From: Leucobacter sp. UCMA 4100
GTDB lineage: Bacteria; Actinomycetota; Actinomycetes; Actinomycetales; Microbacteriaceae
Length of the DNA: 64,000 bases
Direction of reading: 5' to 3'
Assembly (NCBI RefSeq): GCF_027853335.1
Contig: NZ_JAFEUS010000002.1
Location: 310,001 to 374,000, forward strand
Shown: positions 40,476-50,730 of the stretch, in pieces
Layout: the number at the start of each line of letters is the position of its first letter
Numbering within the stretch: the first letter of the stretch is position 1
Notes under the pieces: generated by a model
Database searches by the model: none
What the model saw: the letters and a program-made list of their open reading frames with translations, nothing else
What the model was told of the DNA's origin: nothing
Translations under genes and position numbers: made by a program

Positions 40476-41282
40476 CTAGGCGCGCTTCAGCGCGGCAGAA
40501 GCGCCGAAGCAGAGCACTGCGACAAGCGCAATCGACGGGCCGGCCGCCCACTCGAGAAACCACGATGCGGTGAGGCCTGCCCACACCGAGAAGATCCCCA
40601 CGGCAATGGCAATGATGGTGATCTGTGCAATGTTCTTTGCCCAGACAGCCCCCGTTGCGGCGGGTGCGAGGAGCATGCCAACGACGAGCAGGGTTCCGAC
40701 GGCCTGGTACGAAACCACAATCGTGAGGGCAACGCCGCCCATCAGCACGGCCTGCGAGACTCGCGGCGAAAAGCGCAACGAGTGCGCGATGCGCTCGTCA
40801 AACACCAGCGCGGTGAACGGTCGCTTAAACAGCGCAATGACGGCGATCACGACAGCGCCGACCGAGGCGATGAGCGCAATGTCAGCCCAGGTGAGAGCAA
40901 GCACATCGCCAAACAGGATCGCGGTGAGATTAATCGTGACGTTTTTGGAAGCCGAAACGATAATCACACCCACCGCGAGCATTCCCACGAAGAGCAGGCC
41001 GATTGCGGTGTCGCCCGCAATGCGCTTTCTGCGCGTCACGAGACCAATGCCCACCGTCATAGCCGCCGCCGCCACGAGGGCACCGATTTGCCCCGGCAAG
41101 CCAAGCAGCACAGCGGTCGCAACGCCCGGCAACATGCCGTGCGAGAGCGCCTCGCCGAGGAACGCCATGCCTCTCAGGACAACCCACGTTCCGACAACGG
41201 CGCTCAACACGGCAACGATCGCGCCGCCGAGCAGCGCGCGCTGCATGAACTCTGCCTGAAAAGGTTCTAGTATTCCAATCAC
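40476..41282 (-). CDS. znuB: Zinc ABC transporter permease, ZnuB-like
   Basis: A 268-residue ABC-3 permease with eight or nine membrane segments. Signatures are the MQRALLGGAIVAVLSAVVG start, LRGMAFLGEALSHGMLPGVA near residue 55, and VGTLLVVGMLLAPAATG near 205. It should pair with the divergent ATPase and with ZnuA. The start is a GTG at 41280-41282, seven bases after the TATACT box. A Zur-like box lies in the promoter, overlapping the -35 region. Because the ATPase is on the other strand, the three zinc uptake genes are in three separate units. Confidence 0.93.
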   Translation of the reverse strand: MIGILEPFQAEFMQRALLGGAIVAVLSAVVGTWVVLRGMAFLGEALSHGMLPGVATAVLLGLPGQIGALVAAAAMTVGIGLVTRRKRIAGDTAIGLLFVGMLAVGVIIVSASKNVTINLTAILFGDVLALTWADIALIASVGAVVIAVIALFKRPFTALVFDERIAHSLRFSPRVSQAVLMGGVALTIVVSYQAVGTLLVVGMLLAPAATGAVWAKNIAQITIIAIAVGIFSVWAGLTASWFLEWAAGPSIALVAVLCFGASAALKRA

Positions 41283-41289
41283 GGTTCTT

Positions 41290-41320
41290 AGTATAGGGTG
41301 TTAATGATAATGATTACCAA
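41290..41320. promoter_or_regulatory. Divergent znuB/znuC promoters with Zur-like box
   Basis: TGATAATGATTACCA (41305-41319) matches 14 of 15 bases of the Zur palindrome TGATAATGATTATCA. For znuB the minus-strand -10 is TATACT (41295-41290) with TTGGTA (41320-41315) as a possible -35. For znuC the plus-strand -10 is TATAGG (41292-41297), six bases before ATG 41304. The box overlaps the znuC start. Confidence 0.75.
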
Positions 41321-42008
41321 TAAGCCTTCAGTTACCCTCGACGGAGTCTCGTTTGCACGCGACGAGAAGCCGATCTTCACCGACCTCTCGCTCAGTATCG
41401 AGAAGGGCGAGTTTGTCGCGCTTCTCGGAACGAACGGCAGCGGTAAATCAACACTGCTCGACCTCATCGCGGGCGTCTTGAAGCCCGACAAGGGAACCGT
41501 GGCCCGAGCCGAAGAGCGCTACGCCTTCGTGCCACAGCGCAGCCACGTGAGCGAACAGACCCCCATGACCGTCGCAAGCGCCGTCGCCATGGGCCGCTGG
41601 GGCAACCGAGGTATGCTCGGGCGGCCCACCAAAGAAGACCGCGCAGAAATCGACAGCCGCATGGAGCAGCTCAATATCGCCGATCTCAGGAACGCCCAGT
41701 TTTCACGCCTCTCGGGCGGGCAGCGGCAACGCGTACTCATCGCCCAGGCCCTCACCCAGAGGGCCCCGCTCCTACTCCTCGACGAGCCAGAAGCGGGCCT
41801 CGACAGTCAAGCTCGGGCGATCATTCAGCAGGTGCTCGCCGACGAAGTGGCCCTCGGCACGACCGTCGTACTCGCGACGCACGAGCTCGACTCGGCCAGG
41901 CTCACGCAGCGCTGCATTCTCATCCAGGCAAACGCCGGCGGAATCGTTGCCGATGGCGCCCCCGACGAGACTCTGAGCGACAGCATGCTCGCCCTCGCCT
42001 TCCACTAG
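41304..42008 (+). CDS. znuC: Zinc ABC transporter ATP-binding protein, ZnuC-like
   Basis: A 234-residue ATPase. Walker A is LLGTNGSGKSTLLDLI near residue 42, the signature RLSGGQRQRVLIAQAL near 136, Walker B LLLLDEPEAGLDSQA near 157 and the switch histidine VLATHELDSARL near 193. There are start codons at GTG 41298, ATG 41304 and ATG 41310; the ATG at 41304 is used because TATAGG is six bases upstream, suggesting a leaderless mRNA. The Zur-like box covers this start, so zinc-bound Zur would block it directly. Confidence 0.9.
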   Translation: MIMITNKPSVTLDGVSFARDEKPIFTDLSLSIEKGEFVALLGTNGSGKSTLLDLIAGVLKPDKGTVARAEERYAFVPQRSHVSEQTPMTVASAVAMGRWGNRGMLGRPTKEDRAEIDSRMEQLNIADLRNAQFSRLSGGQRQRVLIAQALTQRAPLLLLDEPEAGLDSQARAIIQQVLADEVALGTTVVLATHELDSARLTQRCILIQANAGGIVADGAPDETLSDSMLALAFH

Positions 42009-42028
42009 ACGCGAGGCCCAGCGAGTCG

Positions 42029-42454
42029 CTACTCGGCGACCTCGCGCTGCGCCTTATCGGGAAGGGTCATGATCACTCCGGCGAGCCCCGCGACGCCGAG
42101 CAGCAAGAGGCCCCAGCCAATGAGCGGGGTGCCGAGAATGCCCTGCAACACTCCCGTTGCCGCAGCAACAACGAGCACCTGCACCGTGAGGTGCGACGAA
42201 CGTGCCCAGTTGCGGCGGCGAAGCGAACCGACAAACGTGATGACGATCCACAAGGCGGCGATCAGCATCGTGAGCACGAGCGCGATGCCCTGCACCGTGA
42301 CCATCGAACGGTTCGCGTCGAGCGCCGGGTTCTGGGCGTCGGTCACCGCGCTCACGATCGAGTTCCAGGTCACCCAGAGCACCCCGAGCCCCTCAATTGC
42401 GAGCACCATAATAATAAGCGCCCAGCCGAGGCCTCGCAGCTTTGACTGATTCAT
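42029..42454 (-). CDS. Hypothetical membrane protein
   Basis: A 141-residue protein with four membrane segments (about residues 9-31, 52-75, 88-105 and 110-130) and a basic loop SLRRRNWARSSHLTVQ between the second and third. No family is recognised with certainty; similar four-helix proteins of unknown role are common in Microbacteriaceae. The ATG is preceded by a weak GGAG. The gene is convergent with znuC, 20 bases apart, and its upstream region is shared with the whiB gene. Confidence 0.72.
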   Translation of the reverse strand: MNQSKLRGLGWALIIMVLAIEGLGVLWVTWNSIVSAVTDAQNPALDANRSMVTVQGIALVLTMLIAALWIVITFVGSLRRRNWARSSHLTVQVLVVAAATGVLQGILGTPLIGWGLLLLGVAGLAGVIMTLPDKAQREVAE

Positions 42455-42490
42455 GTATCAGCGATCTCCTTCATCGTGTTCAATACCAAC

Positions 42491-42575
42491 GATTCTGCCC
42501 GGTTTTTCTGGGAGAACTGGGGTTTTCGTACTGACATTCTCAGAAACCCTTGATTTGCCCCGGCTTTCGTGGGAG
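42491..42575. repeat. Imperfect 24-bp direct repeat upstream of whiB1
   Basis: GATT-x3-CCCGG-x-TTT-x2-TGGGAG occurs at 42491-42514 and 42552-42575, 18 of 24 bases the same, 61 bases apart. The 239-base gap between the hypothetical membrane gene and whiB1 holds little else; the repeat may be a regulator site. Confidence 0.4.
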
Positions 42576-42693
42576 CATAAACATCGTCGAGTTTCGCGCA
42601 CACCGTGGTGGGCTGACTCAATCAGTCACGAGTGCGTGGCGATCGAAACTGACGCTTTGTGTTCGATGCGCCACTTTAATGGTAGGAGAAAAC

Positions 42694-42942
42694 ATGGATT
42701 GGCGCGAACAAGCGGCTTGCCTTACTGCAGACCCCGAACTCTTTTTCCCGGTCGGTAACACCGGCCCGGCGGTCGAGCAGATTGAACGCGCAAAGTCGGT
42801 CTGTGCACGTTGCCCAGTCACCGAAATGTGCCTTCAGTACGCAATGGACACGGGCCAGGATTCAGGCGTCTGGGGCGGCCTGAGCGAAGACGAGCGCCGC
42901 GCACTCAAGCGCCGCGCAGCTCGCGCACGCCGCGCTTCATAA
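42694..42942 (+). CDS. whiB1: WhiB family iron-sulfur regulator, WhiB1-like
   Basis: An 82-residue 4Fe-4S transcription factor. Cysteines at about residues 8, 36, 39 and 45 (AACLTADP, CARCPVTEMC) coordinate the cluster, and GVWGGLSEDERRALKRR forms the DNA-binding turn and basic helix. The sequence PELFFPVGNTGPA and TGQDSGVWGG match WhiB1 rather than WhiB2, 3 or 7. WhiB1 of mycobacteria responds to nitric oxide and binds the primary sigma factor. TAGGAG lies upstream of the ATG. The gene stands alone with a strong terminator. Confidence 0.95.
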   Translation: MDWREQAACLTADPELFFPVGNTGPAVEQIERAKSVCARCPVTEMCLQYAMDTGQDSGVWGGLSEDERRALKRRAARARRAS

Positions 42943-42972
42943 GCGTTCACACACGTTCACGTCTCGCAAGAG

Positions 42973-43020
42973 ACGACAGAAGGGGCGAAACCACTCAGGT
43001 GGTTTCGCCCCTTCTGTCGT
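42973..43020. terminator. Strong terminator after whiB1
   Basis: A perfect 22-bp stem (42973-42994 with 42999-43020) and a TCAG loop follow whiB1. The right arm ends in TTCTGTCGT. Confidence 0.88.
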
Positions 43021-43072
43021 TGTCTGAAGTTCTTCGGGCCGGTCAGGACGGGCGTGGCCCGCGACCGGCGTC

Positions 43073-43127
43073 GATCCGCTGCAAAAGGTGGCACGGGCCT
43101 CGCCCGGCCACACCCTCGCAGCGGATC
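43073..43127 (-). terminator. Long inverted repeat after argG
   Basis: GATCCGCTGC (43073-43082) and GCAGCGGATC (43118-43127) pair perfectly, and the inner GGTGGC/GCCACACC segments can pair again. It lies eight bases from the argG stop and is a probable end for that minus-strand transcript, but has no T tract. Confidence 0.55.
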
Positions 43128-43134
43128 CCGCGAC

Positions 43135-45568
<2,434 letters not shown>

Positions 45569-45573
45569 GCGCG

Positions 45574-46407
45574 TTACCCGTCGTATGAACGCGGATCAGG
45601 CCCGTAGTTCGTCGCCGACTCAAGCTCGTCAATGGCCTGGTGCTCGGCAGGGCTGAGCGCGAAGTCGAAGATTGCCGCGTTCTCGGTGAGGCGTGAGGGC
45701 GTTTGGGTCTTCGGAATGACGACGGCGCCACGCTCGACGTGCCAGCGAAGCACGATCTGCCCCGGAGTCTTGCCGTGGGCCTCTGCGGCAGCAAGCACTG
45801 CCTCGCGGCTCAGGAGGTCGCTCTTGCCCTGCGCGAGCGGGCCCCAGGACTCGATGATGATGCCACGCTCGGTGCAGTAGTCGACGAGTTCCTTGCGCTG
45901 ATTCTCTGGGTGCAGCTCGATCTGGTTCACCGCGGGCACGACGCCGGTCGCGTCGATGATCTGCTCGAGGTGCTCGATCTCAAAGTTGCACACGCCGATT
46001 GAACGGGCGCGGCCCGACTCGGCGATCTTCACGATCCCTTCCCATGCGGGCAGCGCGGTGTCTCGCTTTGGCAGCGGCCAGTGCAGCAGGTACAGGTCAA
46101 CACCGTCAAGTCCAAGGCGATCGAGCGAGCGCTCAAAGCCACCGATGGGGTCAGTCTGCTCGGTGTTTGCGAGCTTCGTCGTCACGAAGAGGTCATCACG
46201 AGCGATGCCAGAGGCGGCGATTGCGCGGCCGACTTCTTCTTCGTTCTGGTACACCATCGCGGTGTCGATGTGGCGGTAGCCGACGGCGAGCGCCTCGGCG
46301 ACGATGCTCTCGCAGGTCTCACCCTGCATGAGAAACGTGCCGAGTCCGAGCTGCGGAATCGTGTTGCCGTCGAGCAGCGAAAGCGTTGGTACCTCAGTGT
46401 TCGTCAT
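45574..46407 (-). CDS. Aldo/keto reductase (2,5-diketo-D-gluconate reductase type)
   Basis: A 277-residue NADPH-dependent enzyme of the AKR5/DkgA-like group. The start TLSLLDGNTIPQLGLGTF, GYRHIDTAMVYQNEEEVGRAI (catalytic Asp and Tyr), LYLLHWPLPKRD and ESWGPLAQGKSDLL are typical; the catalytic lysine lies in TTKLANTEQ. The NADPH-binding end is PKTQTPSRLTENAAIF. TAGAGT lies seven bases before the ATG and GGGGTG also precedes it, so both leaderless and Shine-Dalgarno starts are possible. A longer frame would read through the 62-bp element and is rejected. Confidence 0.92.
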   Translation of the reverse strand: MTNTEVPTLSLLDGNTIPQLGLGTFLMQGETCESIVAEALAVGYRHIDTAMVYQNEEEVGRAIAASGIARDDLFVTTKLANTEQTDPIGGFERSLDRLGLDGVDLYLLHWPLPKRDTALPAWEGIVKIAESGRARSIGVCNFEIEHLEQIIDATGVVPAVNQIELHPENQRKELVDYCTERGIIIESWGPLAQGKSDLLSREAVLAAAEAHGKTPGQIVLRWHVERGAVVIPKTQTPSRLTENAAIFDFALSPAEHQAIDELESATNYGPDPRSYDG

Positions 46408-46739
46408 GCACCCCACTCTAGTCGGTGTCGGTGAGTGCTGGCAGGGTGCCTGTGGAGAATTCATGTGTTGTCCATGCCTACTCGGCCTACCGCCAAATTG
46501 TTTGCACTTTTCACCCGAAATCACCCTTTTTACCCCTAAAATTGCCAACAATTTCCCGAGGCGTAGCCTTTCCACGCGCAACCGGCGCGGGGCCGCTCAC
46601 GAGAGAAGCCCGTAGCCACTCCCGCGACCAGCGCGCCCTCCCCGCGCACCCCCAGCGCACACCCCACGGGTGACCGCTCACCCCGGGCCGCTCCGGCCAT
46701 CCAGCCGCGAAACGCAACCTGCGCGATAATGGAGACAGT
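46408..46739. other. Intergenic region upstream of hrpA
   Basis: This 332-base gap lies between two divergent genes, the aldo/keto reductase on the minus strand and hrpA on the plus strand. It holds the aldo/keto reductase promoter (-10 at 46415-46420) and copy 2 of the 62-bp element. After these comes GC-rich sequence with GATAAT at 46725-46730, a possible hrpA -10 box. No coding frame in it looks real. Confidence 0.7.
46494..46555. repeat. 62-bp inverted-repeat element, copy 2
   Basis: Arms at 46494-46511 and 46538-46555 pair at 15 of 18 positions around a 26-nt spacer. Each arm matches the corresponding arm of copy 1 (30746-30807) at 17 of 18 bases, in reverse orientation. The spacers differ more, sharing mainly GG-x2-GATTTC. 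It is A/T-rich compared with its surroundings. Confidence 0.7.
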
Positions 46740-49700
46740 ATGCAAGACATCACGTTTCCTCCCGAGCTTCCCGTCACTCAGCGCAGAGACGATATTGCTC
46801 GCGCCATCTCAGACCATCAGGTCGTGATTGTCGCGGGTGAAACGGGCTCGGGCAAGACGACCCAGCTCCCGAAGATCGCGCTGCAGCTCGGCGCAAAGCG
46901 CATCGCGCACACGCAGCCCCGCCGTATCGCGGCAAGGGCCGTCGCCGAGCGTATCGCCGAAGAGCTTGGGAGCGAGCTCGGTGACCTCGTGGGCTACCAG
47001 GTGCGCTTCACCGACAAGGTCTCGGCCGACACCCGCGTGCGGGTCATGACCGACGGCATCTTGCTCAACCAGATTCACCGCGACAAGCTCCTCAAGCAGT
47101 ACGACACGATCATCATCGATGAGGCGCACGAGCGCAGTCTCAACATCGACTTCTTGCTCGGCTGGCTGCACCGCATTCTGCCCAAGCGTCCCGATCTCAA
47201 GGTCATCATTACCTCGGCAACGATCGACCCAGAGTCGTTCGCTAAGCACTTCGCCGATTCCCGTGGCAACCCTGCGCCGGTCATCGAGGTATCTGGCCGC
47301 ACCTACCCCGTCGAGGTGCGGTACCGCCCGCTAGACCCTGACCCCGCCCCAGAGACTGACCAAGATCCCGAGCAGCGTGCCGCGCCTGCCAGCGGCAACA
47401 ACGCAAACAGCAACAGCACCAGAAGCAACAACGCCACCGGCAAGCGCAAGCAGGCCGCCCAGCGCGCCGAGCCACTCGAACTCGTCGACGCGATCGAGCA
47501 GAGCGTCGTCGAGATCACCCGCGAGGGCCCCGGCGACATTCTCGTGTTCCTCTCCGGAGAGTCTGAGATTCGCGACGCGCAAGACACCCTGCAGGGGCTC
47601 AACGCCAGGCTCAGGCAGCCGCTCGAGATTCTTCCGCTCTACGGTAGGCTGAGCGCGGCAGAGCAGCACCGGGTTTTCTCGAAGTCTGGCTCGGCAAGGC
47701 GCGTCATTCTCGCGACCAACGTCGCCGAGACGAGCCTCACGGTGCCGGGCATCGTCTACGTCATCGACGGCGGCACCGCTCGCATCTCGCGTTATAACAC
47801 CCGCAGCAAGGTGCAGCACCTGCCCATCGAGCCGATCTCGCAGGCGAGCGCTGGCCAGCGAGCAGGTCGTGCCGGGCGCACGCAGCCGGGCGTCGTCGTG
47901 CGCCTCTATAGCGAAGAAGACTATCTCGCGCGGCCCGAGTACACCGACCCCGAGATTTTGCGCACGGGCCTCGCCTCGGTCATGCTGCAGATGATGAGTC
48001 TCGGGCTTGGCGACATCGCGAAGTTTCCGTTTCTCACCCCGCCCGATAAGCGCGGTATCTCTGACGGCCTGACGCTCCTCACCGAGCTCGGCGCGGTCGA
48101 GAAAGGCCGCATCACACGCATCGGCCGAGCCCTTTCGAGGCTGCCGATCGAGCCGCGGTTCGCCCGCATGCTCGTCGAGGCGCAGCGCTTCGGGGTGACC
48201 GACGAGGTTCGGGCGCTCGTCGCCGGTCTCACGATTCAAGACGTGCGCGAGCGGCCCGAGGCAGAGCGTGGTCGTGCCGACCAGTTGCACGCCCGTTTCA
48301 CCGACCCCGAGGGCGACCTCATCACGCTGCTCAACCTGTGGAACTACCTCCAAGAGCAGCAGCGCGCCCTTTCGTCATCGGCATTTCGCAGGCTGTGCCG
48401 CAAGGAGTTTCTCAACTACTTGCGGGTTCGCGAGTGGATGGACCTCGTTCGCCAGCTCACCAGCGCGACCAAAAACATGCCGGTCTTAGGCGAAGAGGCT
48501 GCGACGGGATCCCCAGCCGAGGCGATCCACCGCGCGGTGCTCGCGGGGCTCCTCTCGCGGCTCGGCGTGCGCGATGACGCGCAACGCCGAGATATTCGCG
48601 GATCAAAGCGCAAGAAAGCCCAGGAGTACATCGGGTCTCGCGGCACACGCTTCGTACTCTTCCCCGGATCGGTGCTCGCGAAAGCGCCGCCGGAGTTTGT
48701 CATGAGTGTCGAACTCGTCGAGACCTCGCGGCTGTTCGCGCGCGGCAACGCTGTCGTGAACCCGGCATGGGCCGAAGAGCTCGCAGGCCCGCTCGCCAAG
48801 CGGCAGGTCTCTGAACCCCACTGGGAGAAATCGCAGGGCGCGGCCGTCGCGTACGAGCGCGTCACGCTCTTTGGCGTGCCGCTCATCGAGCGTCGCCGCA
48901 TTCAGTTCGCGCGAGTTGACGCAGAACATGCACGCGAGCTCTTCATTCGGCACGCGCTCGTCGAGGGCGACTGGGATTCTCCGCAGGCATTCGACCGCGC
49001 AAACTGGCAGTTGCGTCGCGAACTTGAACAGCTTGAGGAGCGCAGCCGCAGGCGCGATATCGTCGCCGACGACGATGCCATCTACGCGTTTTACGACGAG
49101 CGCATTCCGGCCGATGTCGTGTCGATGCGCAGCTTTGAGGGGTGGTGGCGAAAGCAGCAGAACGAGACGCCCAAGCTGCTGCACCTGACCCGCGACGATC
49201 TCGTCGAGGGCGAAGAAGCGAGCGACACCGAGTTTCCCCGGGTATGGCAGTACGGCGATCAACGCCTGAAGCTGCGGTACCGCTTCGACCCGACGGCGCA
49301 AGACGACGGGGTGACCCTCAGCGTGCCCCTGCCGTTGCTCCCCCGCCTCGAGCAGGCAGACTTCGCGAAGCTCGTTCCCGGGTTTCGTGAAGAACTCGTC
49401 GCCAACCTCACCAAGTCGCTGCCCAAGAGCATCCGTAAGCACGTGGTTCCCGCCAACGACTGGGCGAAGCGCCTGCTCGATGAAATCGGAGCAGAGCTCG
49501 ATCGCGAAGACTCGCCCTCGCTCACCACGTTGCTCGCGGGAGCGATCCGCCGCCATACCTCTCAGCCCGTCACGGCCGACGACTTCGACCTCGAACGCCT
49601 GCCGCACCACCTCACCCCGACGTTCAGGGTCATTGACGAGCGTGGCAAGACGCTCGGCGCTGGCAAAGACGTCGACCAGCTCAAGCACACGTTCAAAGAC

Positions 49701-50651
49701 CAGGTGCGCGGCAAGGTCGCGAGCGTTACGCAGCGGGTACAACCGGGTGCCGTGACCCACGAGATCGAGCAGAAGGGGCTCACCTCGTGGAGCTTTGGCG
49801 ACCTGCCGGAGCACATCGACGCGGCGTACGACAAACGGGGCCACGGCGGCGTCGTACGCGCATACCCCGCCATTGTCGATCGCAAGAAGCACGTCGACAT
49901 CGTGCTCGTCGCCGATCAGGCCGAGCAGCGCAGGCTGAGCGCCCGCGGCGTGCGCAGGCTCGTGTTGCTCAGCACCCCGAGCCCCGCCTCGTACATTCGC
50001 GAGCACCTCTCGAACGACGAAAAGCTGCTCTTAGGCGGTGGCCCGTACCGCACGCTCGACGAGGCCATCACCGACGTGAGCCTCGCGACCGTTGACGGTC
50101 TCATCGAACGCCTCGCTCCGGGAGGGATGGTGCGCGAGGCAGCCGTGTTCGAAAAGATCGCCGACACCTACGCCCGCACCCTCATCGACGACATTTACCG
50201 CGGCATCGCCCTCACCGCGGCGACCCTCAACGAGGCGAGGCTCGCGCGAAAGGCGATCGAGAAGGCGACCTCGTTGCACACGCTCGGCCAGGTCAAAGAC
50301 GCTTCGGCACAGCTCGACGCACTCGTCTTCCAGGGCTTCGTTTCTCTCACGGGGCTCGCCCAGCTCGACCGGTTGCCAGTGTACTTGCGCGCGATCCGCC
50401 ATCGCATGGAACAGTTGCAGGCGAACGCCGGCCGCGATCGCGTGTGGCAGAACGAGATCGATCGTGTGAGCGAGGCATATGAGAAGGCGGGCGGATCATT
50501 CCCACTCGCCCCGGATGCCCCAAGCCCGCTTCCCGAGGTTCGCTGGTTAATCGAAGAGCTGCGCATCAGTCTCTTCGCGCAGCAACTCGGCACCCGCGGA
50601 ACAGTCTCGGCAAAGCGCATCATGAAAGCGCTCACGGGTCAGGCTCAGTAG
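46740..50651 (+). CDS. hrpA: ATP-dependent RNA helicase HrpA
   Basis: A 1303-residue DEAH-box helicase with the full HrpA domain order. Motif I is AGETGSGKTTQLPKI near residue 32, motif II IIIDEAHERS near 124, SAT at about 160, motif V (ATNVAETSLTVPG) near 322 and motif VI QRAGRAGR near 374. The HA2 and OB-fold domains follow, then the long DUF3418 C-terminus. An Asn/Ser-rich low-complexity insert (about residues 215-240) interrupts the first helicase region. HrpA acts on stalled or colliding ribosomes in E. coli. GGAG lies five bases before the ATG. No operon partner is adjacent. Confidence 0.95.
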   Translation: MQDITFPPELPVTQRRDDIARAISDHQVVIVAGETGSGKTTQLPKIALQLGAKRIAHTQPRRIAARAVAERIAEELGSELGDLVGYQVRFTDKVSADTRVRVMTDGILLNQIHRDKLLKQYDTIIIDEAHERSLNIDFLLGWLHRILPKRPDLKVIITSATIDPESFAKHFADSRGNPAPVIEVSGRTYPVEVRYRPLDPDPAPETDQDPEQRAAPASGNNANSNSTRSNNATGKRKQAAQRAEPLELVDAIEQSVVEITREGPGDILVFLSGESEIRDAQDTLQGLNARLRQPLEILPLYGRLSAAEQHRVFSKSGSARRVILATNVAETSLTVPGIVYVIDGGTARISRYNTRSKVQHLPIEPISQASAGQRAGRAGRTQPGVVVRLYSEEDYLARPEYTDPEILRTGLASVMLQMMSLGLGDIAKFPFLTPPDKRGISDGLTLLTELGAVEKGRITRIGRALSRLPIEPRFARMLVEAQRFGVTDEVRALVAGLTIQDVRERPEAERGRADQLHARFTDPEGDLITLLNLWNYLQEQQRALSSSAFRRLCRKEFLNYLRVREWMDLVRQLTSATKNMPVLGEEAATGSPAEAIHRAVLAGLLSRLGVRDDAQRRDIRGSKRKKAQEYIGSRGTRFVLFPGSVLAKAPPEFVMSVELVETSRLFARGNAVVNPAWAEELAGPLAKRQVSEPHWEKSQGAAVAYERVTLFGVPLIERRRIQFARVDAEHARELFIRHALVEGDWDSPQAFDRANWQLRRELEQLEERSRRRDIVADDDAIYAFYDERIPADVVSMRSFEGWWRKQQNETPKLLHLTRDDLVEGEEASDTEFPRVWQYGDQRLKLRYRFDPTAQDDGVTLSVPLPLLPRLEQADFAKLVPGFREELVANLTKSLPKSIRKHVVPANDWAKRLLDEIGAELDREDSPSLTTLLAGAIRRHTSQPVTADDFDLERLPHHLTPTFRVIDERGKTLGAGKDVDQLKHTFKDQVRGKVASVTQRVQPGAVTHEIEQKGLTSWSFGDLPEHIDAAYDKRGHGGVVRAYPAIVDRKKHVDIVLVADQAEQRRLSARGVRRLVLLSTPSPASYIREHLSNDEKLLLGGGPYRTLDEAITDVSLATVDGLIERLAPGGMVREAAVFEKIADTYARTLIDDIYRGIALTAATLNEARLARKAIEKATSLHTLGQVKDASAQLDALVFQGFVSLTGLAQLDRLPVYLRAIRHRMEQLQANAGRDRVWQNEIDRVSEAYEKAGGSFPLAPDAPSPLPEVRWLIEELRISLFAQQLGTRGTVSAKRIMKALTGQAQ

Positions 50652-50730
50652 CCGCTGGTCGGTTCTGCGCGTCAACGTGACCCTGTGCGGCGCGGGGCTG
50701 TCGCTTCCCGTTTTTACCGCCTAGACTCTC

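Noticed and set aside
40242-41270. Plus-strand frame opposite znuB
   Set aside because: It overlaps a clear ABC-3 permease and the end of the PIG-L gene. Its residue content is that of an antisense frame.
46408-46581. Longer start for the aldo/keto reductase reading through the 62-bp element
   Set aside because: The family start lies at 46407 behind a -10 box. The extension is only the element read as protein.
48603-50006. Long open frame opposite hrpA
   Set aside because: It runs antisense over HrpA domains that are clear on the plus strand. It has no ribosome-binding site or family match.
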